DNA of 64,000 nt from REDI01 sp964586865 (lineage in GTDB: Bacteria; Myxococcota_A; UBA796; GCA-2862545), in contig CAZPJM010000002.1 of NCBI GenBank assembly GCA_964586865.1, forward strand, positions 4,919 to 68,918, written 5' to 3'. Made by a program: the position numbers and the translations under genes. The notes below the pieces were generated by a model. That model was not told the DNA's origin and made no database searches. It saw only the letters and a program-made list of their open reading frames with translations. This document shows positions 17,044 to 26,870 of the stretch, piece after piece. The first letter of the stretch is position 1, and each line of letters starts with the position of its first letter.

Positions 17044-17639
17044 GGAACCTCCACCGGCGCCACGCCCCGCCACAGGGTGCGCACCAGGGAACGGACGTAG
17101 GTGGCATCGGCGCCGACGGTGTGGTCCTGCTGGAGCATGTGGCCCAGGTAGGCGCGGACATGGAGACCCCCCATGAACTGCATCGCGACGAGGGAGGGGT
17201 CGTCCACGGCGATGCGATCGGCCTGCGCCGCTGCGGCGAACCACGCGGTCAGGCGCTGGTGGGCGCGCACCGGGGGAGGCACGGCGTAGCGGGCCATGAT
17301 CCGGTCCGGGTCCACCCCGGCCGACTTGAGCACCATCATGCGAGGCATGAGCGTGCGCATGAAGGAGAGCGCGTCGAGGCCGATCTCGGTGAGCTGATCC
17401 TCGATCTGCCGGTCGTCCGGCGTGCTGGGGATGCGCTCGAACCACGCGTCGCGCTCCGGAGGGGCGAGGGCTTCGATGATGAGGTTCTCCTTCGTCTGGA
17501 AGCGCTTGAACAGGGCCGCCTGGGAGAGCCCCACCTGGGCCGCGATGTGGGCGGTGCTGACTTGGGCCCCGTGCTCCAGGAAGCAGTCCCGGGCGATGGC
17601 CAGGACCTCTTCGTCGGGGATGTGCCTGCGGCGGGCCAC
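17040..17639 (-). CDS. TetR/AcrR-family repressor of the efflux operon
   Basis: About 199 residues. The helix-turn-helix lies near the start (V-S-T-A-H-I-A-A-Q-V-G-L-S-Q-A-A-L-F-K-R-F), with a C-terminal ligand-binding helical domain. I chose the GTG at 17639 because GGAG lies six bases upstream. A longer reading from GTG 17678 would begin inside the inverted-repeat operator at 17667-17682. It is the first gene of the tetR-outer membrane factor-adaptor-RND operon, so it probably represses itself and the pump until a ligand binds. Confidence 0.88.
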   Translation of the reverse strand: MARRRHIPDEEVLAIARDCFLEHGAQVSTAHIAAQVGLSQAALFKRFQTKENLIIEALAPPERDAWFERIPSTPDDRQIEDQLTEIGLDALSFMRTLMPRMMVLKSAGVDPDRIMARYAVPPPVRAHQRLTAWFAAAAQADRIAVDDPSLVAMQFMGGLHVRAYLGHMLQQDHTVGADATYVRSLVRTLWRGVAPVEVP

Positions 17640-17666
17640 GTGGACTCCGGTGGACGCGGACGGTAA

Positions 17667-17682
17667 GTGAGTGCTCACTCAC
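17667..17682. promoter_or_regulatory. Inverted-repeat operator O1 upstream of tetR
   Basis: A perfect inverted repeat: GTGAGTG, two bases (CT), CACTCAC. It lies directly upstream of the chosen tetR start. TetR-family dimers bind such palindromes next to their own gene. Binding here would block transcription of the whole efflux operon. Confidence 0.65.
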
Positions 17683-17741
17683 CCTTGATGATCCAGCCCT
17701 AGGCGCCCGTTCGGAACCTGTCCAGCCGTGAGAGTCATTTA

Positions 17742-17761
17742 GTGAGTGACCAGACACTCAC
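17742..17761. promoter_or_regulatory. Inverted-repeat operator O2 upstream of tetR
   Basis: The same two 7-base arms as O1 (GTGAGTG and CACTCAC) but with a six-base spacer (ACCAGA), 75 bases further from tetR. Two sites at this distance may flank the promoter. The different spacing means the same dimer may contact them differently, or that one is the main site. Confidence 0.6.
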
Positions 17762-17825
17762 CTTCAGGTGACGGCGCGGCGACGACCGCCTCCCCAGCGG
17801 GCTCGTCGGGGGGCCTCAGGGATCG

Positions 17826-20390
17826 TCAGGTGGCCGGTGCGCCGCGCTCCAGGTCCACGTCGGGGTCGAGGCGATAGCCGCCGTCCACCGTCTGGAGCAG
17901 CTCGGCGAAGCCCCGGGTCCGGAGGTCGCGGATGGCGGCGTACAGCCTCGCCTTCGCGGCGTCGGGGAGGATCTGCTCGCCGGGCCAGCCGGCCTCGACC
18001 AGCGCATCGGCGCTGAGCGCCCCCGCCGGCTCCTCTTCGCGGTGGCGGGCCAGGGCGGCCAGGATCCGACTGGCGGCCCGACGGCGGGAGAGATCCACGT
18101 CCTCACCGGTGGGGCTCCGGGCCCAGGTCCCATCCGCCGCCACCACCCAACCGGGCCGTCGCGCCAGGACCCCCTCGGTCAGGACCCGCATGAAGCGATG
18201 GTCGAGGGCGTCGGCACCGCCCCCGGAGAGGGCCTCGCGGACCGCACGACGGGAGGCTCGACCCTCGAGGAAGTCGAGCAGGACCGCATCCAGTGGCGGG
18301 ACCTGGACGGCTTCGGGGGCCTCGGGGAGCTGGCCACGCTCGGCGCGACACAGCCGCCAGGGTCGGTGCAGCAGGGGGCCCAGGTTCCACCCCCACCCCT
18401 CCCGCGCGGCGCGGGCGGCCCAGGCATAGCCCTCCTCGGCGGCCACCAGATCCCCCTCCAGGTGGGCGAGCACCGCCCGGCCCAGGGCCACCCAGGGCTC
18501 ACCGCGGCGGGTCTCCAGGCGGCGCAGCTCCCGCTCGGCCATCAGGAGCTCCCGCCGCGCCTCGTCGACCGGCACCCGACCCACCCGCGACACCGCCCAT
18601 CGGGCGTGCAGGTTGGTCGTGACCTCCGGATCCGGGTAGCGCCTGGCGCGCTCGTGGATCCTGGGCCACAGCTCGTCCACCCCTTCCACGTCGCCTCGGT
18701 CGAGCAGGCTGGTGGCCAGGTTGATGAGGACCACGCACTCGACATGCGGGTCGGCCACCCGGTCCAGCAGCTCCCGCGCCAGCAGCCGGACCTGCGCCGG
18801 ATCGGGCTCGGCCATGAAGATCTGCGTCTCGAGCACCACGGCGTAGGTCTCGAGATCCACCGAGCGGGCGTGCCGCACGGCCTCACGCAGGCGCGCCATC
18901 GCCTCGCCGTCTCGGCCCAGGCTCCGCAGGAGGCGCCCCCAGCTCCCGAGGGCCCGGGCGAGCAGCTCGGCATCCCCGGAGGCCCGGGCGGCCTCCACCA
19001 CGCCGGGCATCTCCTCGAGGGCCTCCTGCCGCTGCCCGGCGTAGAGGCGCTCCACCGCACGGTGGATCCGCAGCCGCAGGACCGCCTCCGCCTCGCCGGC
19101 GGCCCGGGCCTGCTCCTGGCTCGCGTCCAGCGCGGCGAGGGCCTCGGCGGGCCGTCCCTGCCGGCGCAGGCCCGAAGCGCGGTTCGTCTCGATCCCGCGC
19201 CGCCATCGCCAGGGGATCCGACCCAGGAGCGGCGTCAGGACCGCGTACAGCCCGGGCGCCTCGGCGGGTCGGGCGTGCTCGACGTGGGTGGTGAGGGCGC
19301 TGGCCACCGCGCCCAGGGCCTGGGGGGGGAGGTCGGCGGGCGCATCGAGCAGACGGCGGAGATCGCGGGAGCGGCGGGCGATGCGGCGCCGTGCCGGATG
19401 GGGCCGGGAGGCGTGGTAGCGGCGCCACAGCGGCTCGACCCACCGGGCCAGGCCCTCGGCGAAGGCCCGGCGGACCTCCGGGGGGGGAGGGGCCTCGGTG
19501 TGGACGTAGGCCCGCACCTCGGGTCGCAGGGTGAGCAGGACCTCGGGCCCGTCCAGCACCCGACCCACCAGAGAGCGCTTTCGGAGGGTGAGGATCTCCG
19601 GGGGCTCGGCGCCGGCCGCCCGGGCCTCGTCGAGGGTGAACGGGCCGTCGAAGCCCACCAGGACCTGAAGCGTGCGGAGGGCTCCTGGCTCGAGGCGGTC
19701 CACGCTGCGGGCCACCACCGCCGCCAGGGATCGGTGGCCCGGAGGGTGCTCCCCCGGCAGATCGGTGAGGGTGAGACCGGCTTCGAGGGCCTCCACCAGC
19801 CCGGCGACGCCCTGCAGGGGGGTGTGGCCGGCGGCCAGCTCGATGCCGAGGGGCAGGCCGTCGACCAGCCGCACCAGGCGGTCCACCGCCGCGACGTCGC
19901 GCTCCGGATCCACCACCCGCGCGTCGGCCCGCGCCACGAAGAGCTCCCGGGCCGGCTCGGGCCCGAGCGCCGGGACGTCGACCACCCGGGCATGGATGGA
20001 GCTGGGGATCGTGCGGCTGGTCAGGACCCCCGCCCCACCGGCCTCCACCCAGCCGGCGACGAGCTCCAGGGCCTCGGCATCCAGGAGATCCAGATCGTCC
20101 AGGACGACGCGACCGGGGTGCGCCGCCAGGGCCTCTCCCAACACGGCGGCGGCCTGCCCCGCCCGGCGAGGCACGGGGATGCCGGTCGCCTCGGCCACCC
20201 GGGCCAGGACCTGCCCCCGGTCCCGCGCCCCCGCCAGGTCGACCCACAGCCCCCGGTCGGTCAGCAAGGACCGGGCGATGGAGGACTTGCCGATCCCCCC
20301 GGGTCCCACCAGGAGCACCGGGCCTTCGCCGGCCTCGAGCTGGGCCTCCAGGGACGCGAGAAGCTCGTCCCGACCGTACAGGCGCTCCAA
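17826..20390 (-). CDS. STAND-type AAA ATPase transcriptional regulator with TPR-like repeats and C-terminal winged helix
   Basis: 854 residues. An NB-ARC/STAND ATPase occupies about 1-290: Walker A G-P-G-G-I-G-K-S-S near residue 30, Walker B V-V-L-D-D-L-D, sensor T-S-R-T, and G-L-P-L-G-I-E-L-A-A. A helical repeat region with TPR-like Ala/Leu/Arg-rich pairs spans about 330-720. The last 90 residues look like a winged helix (A-A-S-R-I-L-A-A-L-A-R-H to G-Y-R-L-D-P-D-V-D-L), as in OmpR/SARP-type DNA-binding ends. It resembles MalT/LuxR-like STAND regulators but with the DNA-binding part at the C-terminus. Ligand and targets are unknown; no partner gene is coupled. Confidence 0.75.
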   Translation of the reverse strand: MERLYGRDELLASLEAQLEAGEGPVLLVGPGGIGKSSIARSLLTDRGLWVDLAGARDRGQVLARVAEATGIPVPRRAGQAAAVLGEALAAHPGRVVLDDLDLLDAEALELVAGWVEAGGAGVLTSRTIPSSIHARVVDVPALGPEPARELFVARADARVVDPERDVAAVDRLVRLVDGLPLGIELAAGHTPLQGVAGLVEALEAGLTLTDLPGEHPPGHRSLAAVVARSVDRLEPGALRTLQVLVGFDGPFTLDEARAAGAEPPEILTLRKRSLVGRVLDGPEVLLTLRPEVRAYVHTEAPPPPEVRRAFAEGLARWVEPLWRRYHASRPHPARRRIARRSRDLRRLLDAPADLPPQALGAVASALTTHVEHARPAEAPGLYAVLTPLLGRIPWRWRRGIETNRASGLRRQGRPAEALAALDASQEQARAAGEAEAVLRLRIHRAVERLYAGQRQEALEEMPGVVEAARASGDAELLARALGSWGRLLRSLGRDGEAMARLREAVRHARSVDLETYAVVLETQIFMAEPDPAQVRLLARELLDRVADPHVECVVLINLATSLLDRGDVEGVDELWPRIHERARRYPDPEVTTNLHARWAVSRVGRVPVDEARRELLMAERELRRLETRRGEPWVALGRAVLAHLEGDLVAAEEGYAWAARAAREGWGWNLGPLLHRPWRLCRAERGQLPEAPEAVQVPPLDAVLLDFLEGRASRRAVREALSGGGADALDHRFMRVLTEGVLARRPGWVVAADGTWARSPTGEDVDLSRRRAASRILAALARHREEEPAGALSADALVEAGWPGEQILPDAAKARLYAAIRDLRTRGFAELLQTVDGGYRLDPDVDLERGAPAT

Positions 20391-20463
20391 GCGCCACCTC
20401 CGGCCCGAGACTACCGCGCGCCAGGCGAGGCTGTCATCGGCCCCTCTCCCCCTGCGGGCCCGC

Positions 20464-22128
20464 TCACGCCGCCGGTGCCGGTTCCTCGCCGGGAACGCCG
20501 GCCAGCAGTCCTTCCAGGGGCACCCGGTAGATGGGCTCGCCCTGGACCCCCAGGCCGTCCAGGATGGCGTTGGCCGCGAGCAGGCCGCTGGTGAAGGCGG
20601 CCTCCATCAGCATGGACGGGAAGGGCATCTTGACCCAGTCGCCCGCCAGGTACAGCCCGGGCAGGGCCGTCTCGACCCCCGGGCGGTGCCGGTACAGGCC
20701 GGTGTGGAAGGCCGGGAAGTCACCGCGGATCTGGAGGTACTCCCTGAGGATCCGGGCCCCCTCCAGCTCGGGGAAGAAGCGGTGCAGATCGCGCAGGAAG
20801 GCCGCCGGCACCCCCTCGTCGTCGAGGCTGTCGGGGAGGGCATAGCAGTGGAGCTCCAGCACGCTGCCCCCGCCCCGCGCCTCGACCCAGGCCCGGCTCT
20901 CGGCCTCGTAGCGGTGGAAGGTGGTCACCGAGTCCAGCAGCTCCACCCGGTCGGTGACGGTGAACTGGGGGAGCCCCTCCTCGATGTCGCGATCGAGCCA
21001 GATCCGCCACACGGCGTAGCGCTGGCCGGCCGGCAGGGCCTTGAGGCGACGCGCCAGGTCCGGGTCGCCCCGCTCCAGGTCCGGGCTGGCGGCGACGATG
21101 GACTGGACGCCGGGCAGGTGGGCCGCCAGGACCACCTCGTCGAACCACTCCTCGCCGATGGCGTAGCCCCCATCCACCCGGGAGATGCGATCCACCGGGG
21201 CGCCGAGCCGCAGCTCCACGTCGTGGGCCTCCAGGTGCCGCCGCCAGGGCTCGAGCACCGCCCGGTGGTGGTCCTCGGTGGGGAAGTCGTACTCCAGCCC
21301 CTCGTCGTGGGAGAGGTAGTAGAAGTGGAAGCTCTTGATGAGCTCGGCCATGCTCATCTTGTCGGGGTCGGCGAAGAAGGCCCTCGAGAAGCTCGTGAAG
21401 GCCCGCGCCAGGTCAGGCCCGATCCCGGCCCGCTCGATGAAGGACTCGAAGGAGATGTCGTCCCACTTCTCGTAGGTGGAGTCGGGATCGTAGCGGAGCA
21501 ACGCCTCCATGCGCTTGCTCGCCACCGGATCACGGACGATGGCGCGCCAGTCGTACACCCCTCGCCAGGCCAGGTGGACGATGTTCAGGGCCGGTGTCGA
21601 CTCCACGCCGCCGAAGCCCACCGACCGCCCGTCGGGCATGCGGATCAGGTACTCCTCGATGGGGCGGAAGCCCTGGTAGACCCCGAGGGTCTCGCGGAGG
21701 AAGCGGGTCCAGTTCCAGTAGTGGCGGAAGTAGGCGTGGAAGCCGTGCTCCACCATGGCGGTCCCGCCGTCCGGGAAGGTCACGGGCCAGGCCCCGATCT
21801 TGCCCCCCAGGTAGGTGTTGGCCTCGAGGACCGTCACCGAGACGCCGCGCTCGGCGAGGGCGGTGGCCGCCGAGAGACCGGCGATGCCCCCGCCCACCAC
21901 CGCCACCCGGTGGGTGCGGGGCGTCTGCCGCGGCAGGTCCGCAGCCGGCAGGGAGTGGACGTGACGGTAGCCCCCGAGCCGGGTGCGCACGAGCCAGGCG
22001 AGGAGGGGTCGGAAGCCCAGGAAGCGGGAGGCCGGGGCCGGGAGGAGCCAGGTCCGCAGCCCGACGATCACCAGCGCCAGGCCCGGAATCCCCACCAGGA
22101 CTGCCAGCATCCACCACACCCACGCCAT
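20464..22128 (-). CDS. FAD-dependent oxidoreductase, carotenoid desaturase/CrtU-like
   Basis: 554 residues. A membrane-spanning N-terminus (about 3-27) precedes a Rossmann FAD motif at about 75-105 (V-V-G-G-G-I-A-G-L-S-A-A, then V-L-E-A-N-T-Y-L-G-G-K). V-E-H-G-F-H-A-Y-F-R-H-Y is characteristic of zeta-carotene desaturase/CrtU-like amine-oxidase superfamily members. The C-terminal FAD motif is L-A-G-D-W-V. It probably desaturates or isomerises a polyene or related lipid at the membrane. No other carotenoid gene is nearby, so the substrate is uncertain. Confidence 0.82.
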   Translation of the reverse strand: MAWVWWMLAVLVGIPGLALVIVGLRTWLLPAPASRFLGFRPLLAWLVRTRLGGYRHVHSLPAADLPRQTPRTHRVAVVGGGIAGLSAATALAERGVSVTVLEANTYLGGKIGAWPVTFPDGGTAMVEHGFHAYFRHYWNWTRFLRETLGVYQGFRPIEEYLIRMPDGRSVGFGGVESTPALNIVHLAWRGVYDWRAIVRDPVASKRMEALLRYDPDSTYEKWDDISFESFIERAGIGPDLARAFTSFSRAFFADPDKMSMAELIKSFHFYYLSHDEGLEYDFPTEDHHRAVLEPWRRHLEAHDVELRLGAPVDRISRVDGGYAIGEEWFDEVVLAAHLPGVQSIVAASPDLERGDPDLARRLKALPAGQRYAVWRIWLDRDIEEGLPQFTVTDRVELLDSVTTFHRYEAESRAWVEARGGGSVLELHCYALPDSLDDEGVPAAFLRDLHRFFPELEGARILREYLQIRGDFPAFHTGLYRHRPGVETALPGLYLAGDWVKMPFPSMLMEAAFTSGLLAANAILDGLGVQGEPIYRVPLEGLLAGVPGEEPAPAA

Positions 22129-22257
22129 CGCGCCTCCAGACCTGGCGGTGTGCCCGCGAGGACCACCGGCCCGGCCTTCACGCCGCTAACGCCCCCGACG
22201 GTCCCGTCACGGGCGGCGGGCGGGCTGGGGGGGCTCCCTCACCAGGGGCCCGGAGGG

Positions 22258-22710
22258 TCAGCCGGCGTCGGCCTCTCGCTCCTCGTCGTGCTTGAGCACC
22301 AGCACCGGACGCTTGGAGAGCCGGACGATCCGCTCGGCCACGCTGCCGAGGGCGGCGCGCATGAGGCCCGTCCGGCCGTGGGAGCTCACGACCACCATGT
22401 CGGCGTCGATCTCCTCGGCCAGGTCGGCCACGGTGCTGCTGGGCGTGCCGATGAGCACGTGGGCGTGGACGGCAGCCAGGTCGCGCTCGGCCAGCATCTC
22501 CTCGAGGGCCTCCCGGACCCGGGCGAGCCGGACTTGATCGTCGACGGTGCCCCACACGATGCCGGGCGACGGCGGGACCACGGGCACCAGCACGCTCACC
22601 ACGTGCACCTGGGAGGGGTCGTCCACCAGGCCGAGGGCGGCCTGGAGGGCCTGGAGAGAGAGGTCCGAGAAGTCGGTGGGGACGAGGACGGTGCGGGGGG
22701 GGATGGCCAT
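22258..22710 (-). CDS. Universal stress protein (UspA family)
   Basis: 150 residues from an ATG with GGAG upstream. The N-terminal V-L-V-P-T-D-F-S-D-L-S and the nucleotide loop S-S-H-G-R-T-G-L followed nine residues later by G-S match the ATP-binding type of UspA; the first loop Gly is Ser, a common variant. It starts about 20 bases from the predicted start site of a sigma-54 promoter (22741-22756). UspA proteins are often made under low oxygen or energy stress. Confidence 0.92.
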   Translation of the reverse strand: MAIPPRTVLVPTDFSDLSLQALQAALGLVDDPSQVHVVSVLVPVVPPSPGIVWGTVDDQVRLARVREALEEMLAERDLAAVHAHVLIGTPSSTVADLAEEIDADMVVVSSHGRTGLMRAALGSVAERIVRLSKRPVLVLKHDEEREADAG

Positions 22711-22740
22711 GGGGGCTCCGGGTGAGGGGGAAGGGCGGTC

Positions 22741-22756
22741 TGCAAGGTCGGGGCCA
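22741..22756 (-). promoter_or_regulatory. Predicted sigma-54 promoter of uspA
   Basis: Reading on the minus strand, TGGCCCCGACCTTGCA matches the -24/-12 consensus (TGGCACG-N4-TTGCW) with GG-N10-GC spacing. The predicted start would be near 22730, giving a leader of about 20 bases with a GGAG before the uspA ATG at 22710. Sigma-54 promoters need an NtrC-family activator; one is encoded at 25197-26597. Confidence 0.72.
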
Positions 22757-22833
22757 CCGGTCTCGCGGGCCGGCGCCCGGCCTGGGACGCCCGGGGGACC
22801 GGATCCCGCCAGGGGAGCCTGTGCGCGAGGTTA

Positions 22834-22858
22834 CACACCGTGGGTCCTCTCGCACACC
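22834..22858. promoter_or_regulatory. Candidate enhancer (UAS) between the uspA and 85-residue-protein promoters
   Basis: This 25-base stretch matches 18 of 25 positions, without gaps, to 26740-26764 upstream of the NtrC-family regulator. Both begin and end in CACAC-type blocks around a pyrimidine-rich middle. It sits about 90 bases from the uspA -12 element and about 55-78 from the one on the other strand, suitable for an activator serving both promoters. Functional identity is inferred. Confidence 0.5.
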
Positions 22859-22898
22859 CACCCCCCTCTCAGGCCCGCGCTCCACGGCCTCGGCCACC

Positions 22899-22914
22899 CG
22901 GCACGGACCCTGCA
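22899..22914 (+). promoter_or_regulatory. Predicted sigma-54 promoter of the 85-residue protein
   Basis: CGGCACGGACCCTGCA has GG at 22900-22901 and GC at 22912-22913, exactly ten bases apart, and matches TGGCACG-N4-TTGC except for two T-to-C changes. The start site would be near 22925 and the ATG is at 22939 with GGAGGT between. The core GGCACGGA is shared with the ccoN and regulator promoters. Confidence 0.7.
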
Positions 22915-22938
22915 TCCCAGGCTTCCACGGAGGTGCCC

Positions 22939-23196
22939 ATGACCCTGCACACCAGCCCCGACGTCCACGCCGTGCTGGATCTGCTCACCGCCCAGGTGGC
23001 CGATCTCCTCGACGACGAGGTGGGACGGCTCAACTACCTGCGGGTCTGCTGCCCCGAGCACCTGGTCGACGAGGTGGCCCAGACGCTGCCGACCACCCTC
23101 AACCAGCTCGGGCTCGACTTCATCGATGTCGAGGTCGCGCCCGGCTGCACGCCGCCCTTCATCGCGACCTCCCGCTTCGACGCCGGCTGGGCCTGA
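22939..23196 (+). CDS. Small protein of unknown function under a sigma-54-type promoter
   Basis: 85 residues from an ATG with GGAGGT at proper spacing. It has a helical N-terminal part (V-H-A-V-L-D-L-L-T-A-Q-V-A-D-L-L-D-D-E-V), a Cys pair (V-C-C-P-E) and a C-terminal beta-like region with one more Cys (P-G-C-T-P-P-F). No signal peptide or membrane span is seen, so it is probably cytoplasmic. I do not recognise the family. The paired cysteines and regulatory context would fit a redox or metal role, but that is only a guess. Confidence 0.65.
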   Translation: MTLHTSPDVHAVLDLLTAQVADLLDDEVGRLNYLRVCCPEHLVDEVAQTLPTTLNQLGLDFIDVEVAPGCTPPFIATSRFDAGWA

Positions 23197-23227
23197 GCCC
23201 GCTCGGCGCGGTCCTGCGGCGCGCATC

Positions 23228-23332
23228 ATGCGCGACCTCGAGGTGGTGGCCGATCTGGCGCCCGTGCCCGACTGGCATCCCACCGCGGCCAACCTGGGCC
23301 CCCGGCCGGGCCGGGTCATCTACGCGGGCTGA
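23228..23332 (+). CDS. Possible small ORF (34 residues) downstream of the 85-residue protein
   Basis: The ATG at 23228 opens a frame of 34 residues (starts M-R-D-L-E-V-V-A-D-L, contains D-W-H-P-T-A-A-N-L-G). The composition looks coding, but no clear ribosome binding site is present. It ends 13 bases inside the 3' end of the opposite-strand gene at 23320. It could be a separate small protein or a frameshifted tail of the preceding gene. Weakly supported. Confidence 0.25.
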   Translation: MRDLEVVADLAPVPDWHPTAANLGPRPGRVIYAG

Positions 23333-25196
23333 TCCGCCTCGGGCGGTCCCCCGCCGTCCGCGGTGCCGGGAGCCACCGGCGCCCCCGGGGTGGTCCGGCC
23401 GGGCTCGTCGGGGACGATGGTGAAGCGGACGCGCTCCCGCTCCCGATCCACGCCGGGCTCCTCGGCGGCCCGGCCGCCGAGCCACTGCACCATCATCTCG
23501 GGCTCCCACGCGTAGACGCGCCCGTCGAGCAGGACCCGGCCCTGCTGGAGGGCCTGGGAGAGCACCGCGGGGGGCAGGTGCCCCAGGTCCCGGAAAAGGG
23601 CCTCGAAGCGCCCCTGCCGTGCATCGTCCACGAAGCGCACGCCCGAGCCGGGGGGCGGGGCCGTGTGGAAGAAGCTCGGCCGCCAGGCCACCCCATCGAC
23701 CCCGACCCGCCGCGCCATCCGCTCGAGGAGCTCCACCACCTCGGGAGAGAGCCCGAGGCCGGGAACCTCCTGGCCCGGAAGCCGGGGCCGGGCCTCGCCG
23801 AAGGTCCCGATGGGATGCCGCAGCGTCAGCCAGTGCACGAAGAGGACCTGGGCCCCGTCCACCGCGCGACGGTCCACGACCGTCTCGCCGAGCAGGTGCT
23901 CCCGCCCCCGGCCGTCCGCGCCGAACAGCCGGATCCGCTCTCCCACCCCCGACCGGTCCGTGTCGACCCGGAAGCGCCGGTAGCCCAGCCGCTCGAGCTG
24001 CTCCAGGATGCCGTACTGGTCGAGGGCATAGTGGATCCCCTCCCGGGTGTAGGTCCCGAGGACCCGGGCCTCGCCGGCGGGCCGCAGGCCCAGCTCCACC
24101 TCGAGGTCGCGGGCGCCGAGCCAGTCCTCCTCCTCCCCCTCCCCGTCCTGGCCGGCCCGGGCCCCCAGGCGTCGGGCGTCGAGCCGGCGGGCGATGGCGT
24201 CGAAGCGCATGTCGCGCGGGTCGCAGTCCTCGGGAATCGCGCGGCGCCCGAAGCCCGCCAGCGCCAGCCCGGTGCCCGCGAGCACCCGCCATGCCTCGGC
24301 GGTGTAGCCGCCGCCGGGCAGCCACACGGTGCCGACGCCGCGCAGGGCGTGGAGCACCCGCAGGTCGCGCCGACGGGCACCGCCGAGGGTCATTCCCAGC
24401 CGCCCGAAGCGGTCCTGGGCCAACACGTCGCCACCGGCGATGACGAAGGCGAGCTCAGCGCGGGGCATGCGCCGAAGCAGGCCCTCCAGCTCGGCCAGGT
24501 AGGCGGTGTCGGGTGTCCCCGGCGGCAGCACCGTCTCGTCGGCGCCGGGAACGGGCCCCCAGTCCGAGCCCGACAGCGAGCCGATCCAGCACCGGGGATC
24601 CTCGGCCAGGCAGGCGGCGGTGCCGTCGGGCGGGTGGGCGTCCAGGTCCAGGATGCAGACCTGGCCCTCGAAGCCCTCGTGGCGGAGCACCGCCACCGCC
24701 GCCGCGATGTCGTTCACCGGGCAGAGGCCCCCGCCCTTGTCGGGGAAGGCGTGGTGGAAGCCGCCGAGGAGGGAGAGGCTGTGCTGCCGATGGGCCACCG
24801 CCAGCCGCGCCCCGGCCAGGGTGGCCCCGCAGGCGCGGCGGATGGCCCGCATGACCTCGTCGACGCGGATCTCGTGGGCGTCCACCTGGAAGACCTGGGT
24901 GATGGCACGCCCTGACGTCAGGCCCTCGAGGAGGGCGGCGGTGTGCACCCGGGCCAGGTCGGTGTAGCGGATCTCGGGCGGGCTCCGCAGGTCGTCCTCG
25001 TGGAGCCAGCCGTCGATGGTCAGGTACCAGGCCACGAAGTCGCTGCGCCGCACCTCGATGCCGTGGCGGGCGTTCAGCGAGGGGATCGGCAGCCGGAAGG
25101 AGGGGTCGTACCAGACCGGCACCCGGCCCGGGCCGCGGAGCTTCCGGCGCAGTCGCCGCCACCGCCGCGGCAGTCCCAGGCTCGGGGGTCGGGGCC

Positions 25197-25200
<4 letters not shown>
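23320..25200 (-). CDS. Histone deacetylase-like (AcuC/HDAC family) protein with unknown C-terminal domain
   Basis: 626 residues from a GTG overlapping the regulator stop as GTGA (25197-25200). Residues 27-340 carry arginase/deacetylase motifs: G-F-H-H-A-F-P-D-K-G-G-G-L-C-P-V-N-D-I, L-D-L-D-A-H (zinc Asp and His), A-G-G-D for the other zinc Asp, and P-G-G-G-Y-T with the catalytic Tyr. Residues about 370-600 form a second domain I do not recognise. Bacterial HDAC-like enzymes act on acetyl-lysine, acetylpolyamines or related amides, including AcuC control of acetyl-CoA synthetase. The substrate here is unknown. Confidence 0.82.
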
Positions 25201-26597
<1,397 letters not shown>

Positions 26598-26627
26598 GAG
26601 GGCTCCAGAGGTCGGGGGCCGGGGCGC

Positions 26628-26643
26628 AGCAGGATCCGTGCCA
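26628..26643 (-). promoter_or_regulatory. Predicted sigma-54 promoter of the NtrC-family regulator/HDAC operon
   Basis: On the minus strand TGGCACGGATCCTGCT matches the sigma-54 consensus almost fully, with GG-N10-GC spacing. The start site would fall near 26617, about 20 bases before the GTG at 26597. A sigma-54 promoter in front of a sigma-54 activator indicates positive autoregulation. Confidence 0.78.
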
Positions 26644-26739
26644 GTCTCCACACTCCCGCCCCCTCCCGGAGAGGGCGCCGTGGACGGTCCGACCCACGCG
26701 TCCGCCGGGGGCGGGGCCGCGGGACGGCGGGGCACCTCC

Positions 26740-26765
26740 CACACGGTATGTGCTTTCTCACACAC
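26740..26765. promoter_or_regulatory. Candidate enhancer (UAS) upstream of the regulator operon
   Basis: A CACAC-flanked stretch containing TGTG-N8-CACAC (26749-26765), about 110 bases upstream of the -12 element. It matches 22834-22858 at 18 of 25 positions, and the TGTG-N8-CACAC core recurs at 38232-38248 upstream of ccoN. The position fits an NtrC-type enhancer. Confidence 0.5.
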
Positions 26766-26870
26766 CTGCCACAGGACGGTGCGCGCCGTTGCCGCGGGGC
26801 TCGCGGAGCGCGACCGGTTAACCGCGCCGTTCACGGGCCGACGGGCCCCCCATCCACCGGAGTCTCCGCC

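Noticed and set aside
23126..23332. 68-residue ORF overlapping the end of the 85-residue gene
   Set aside because: Its first half is the shifted frame of the better-supported gene; only the last 34 residues look coding, so only those are listed, at low confidence.
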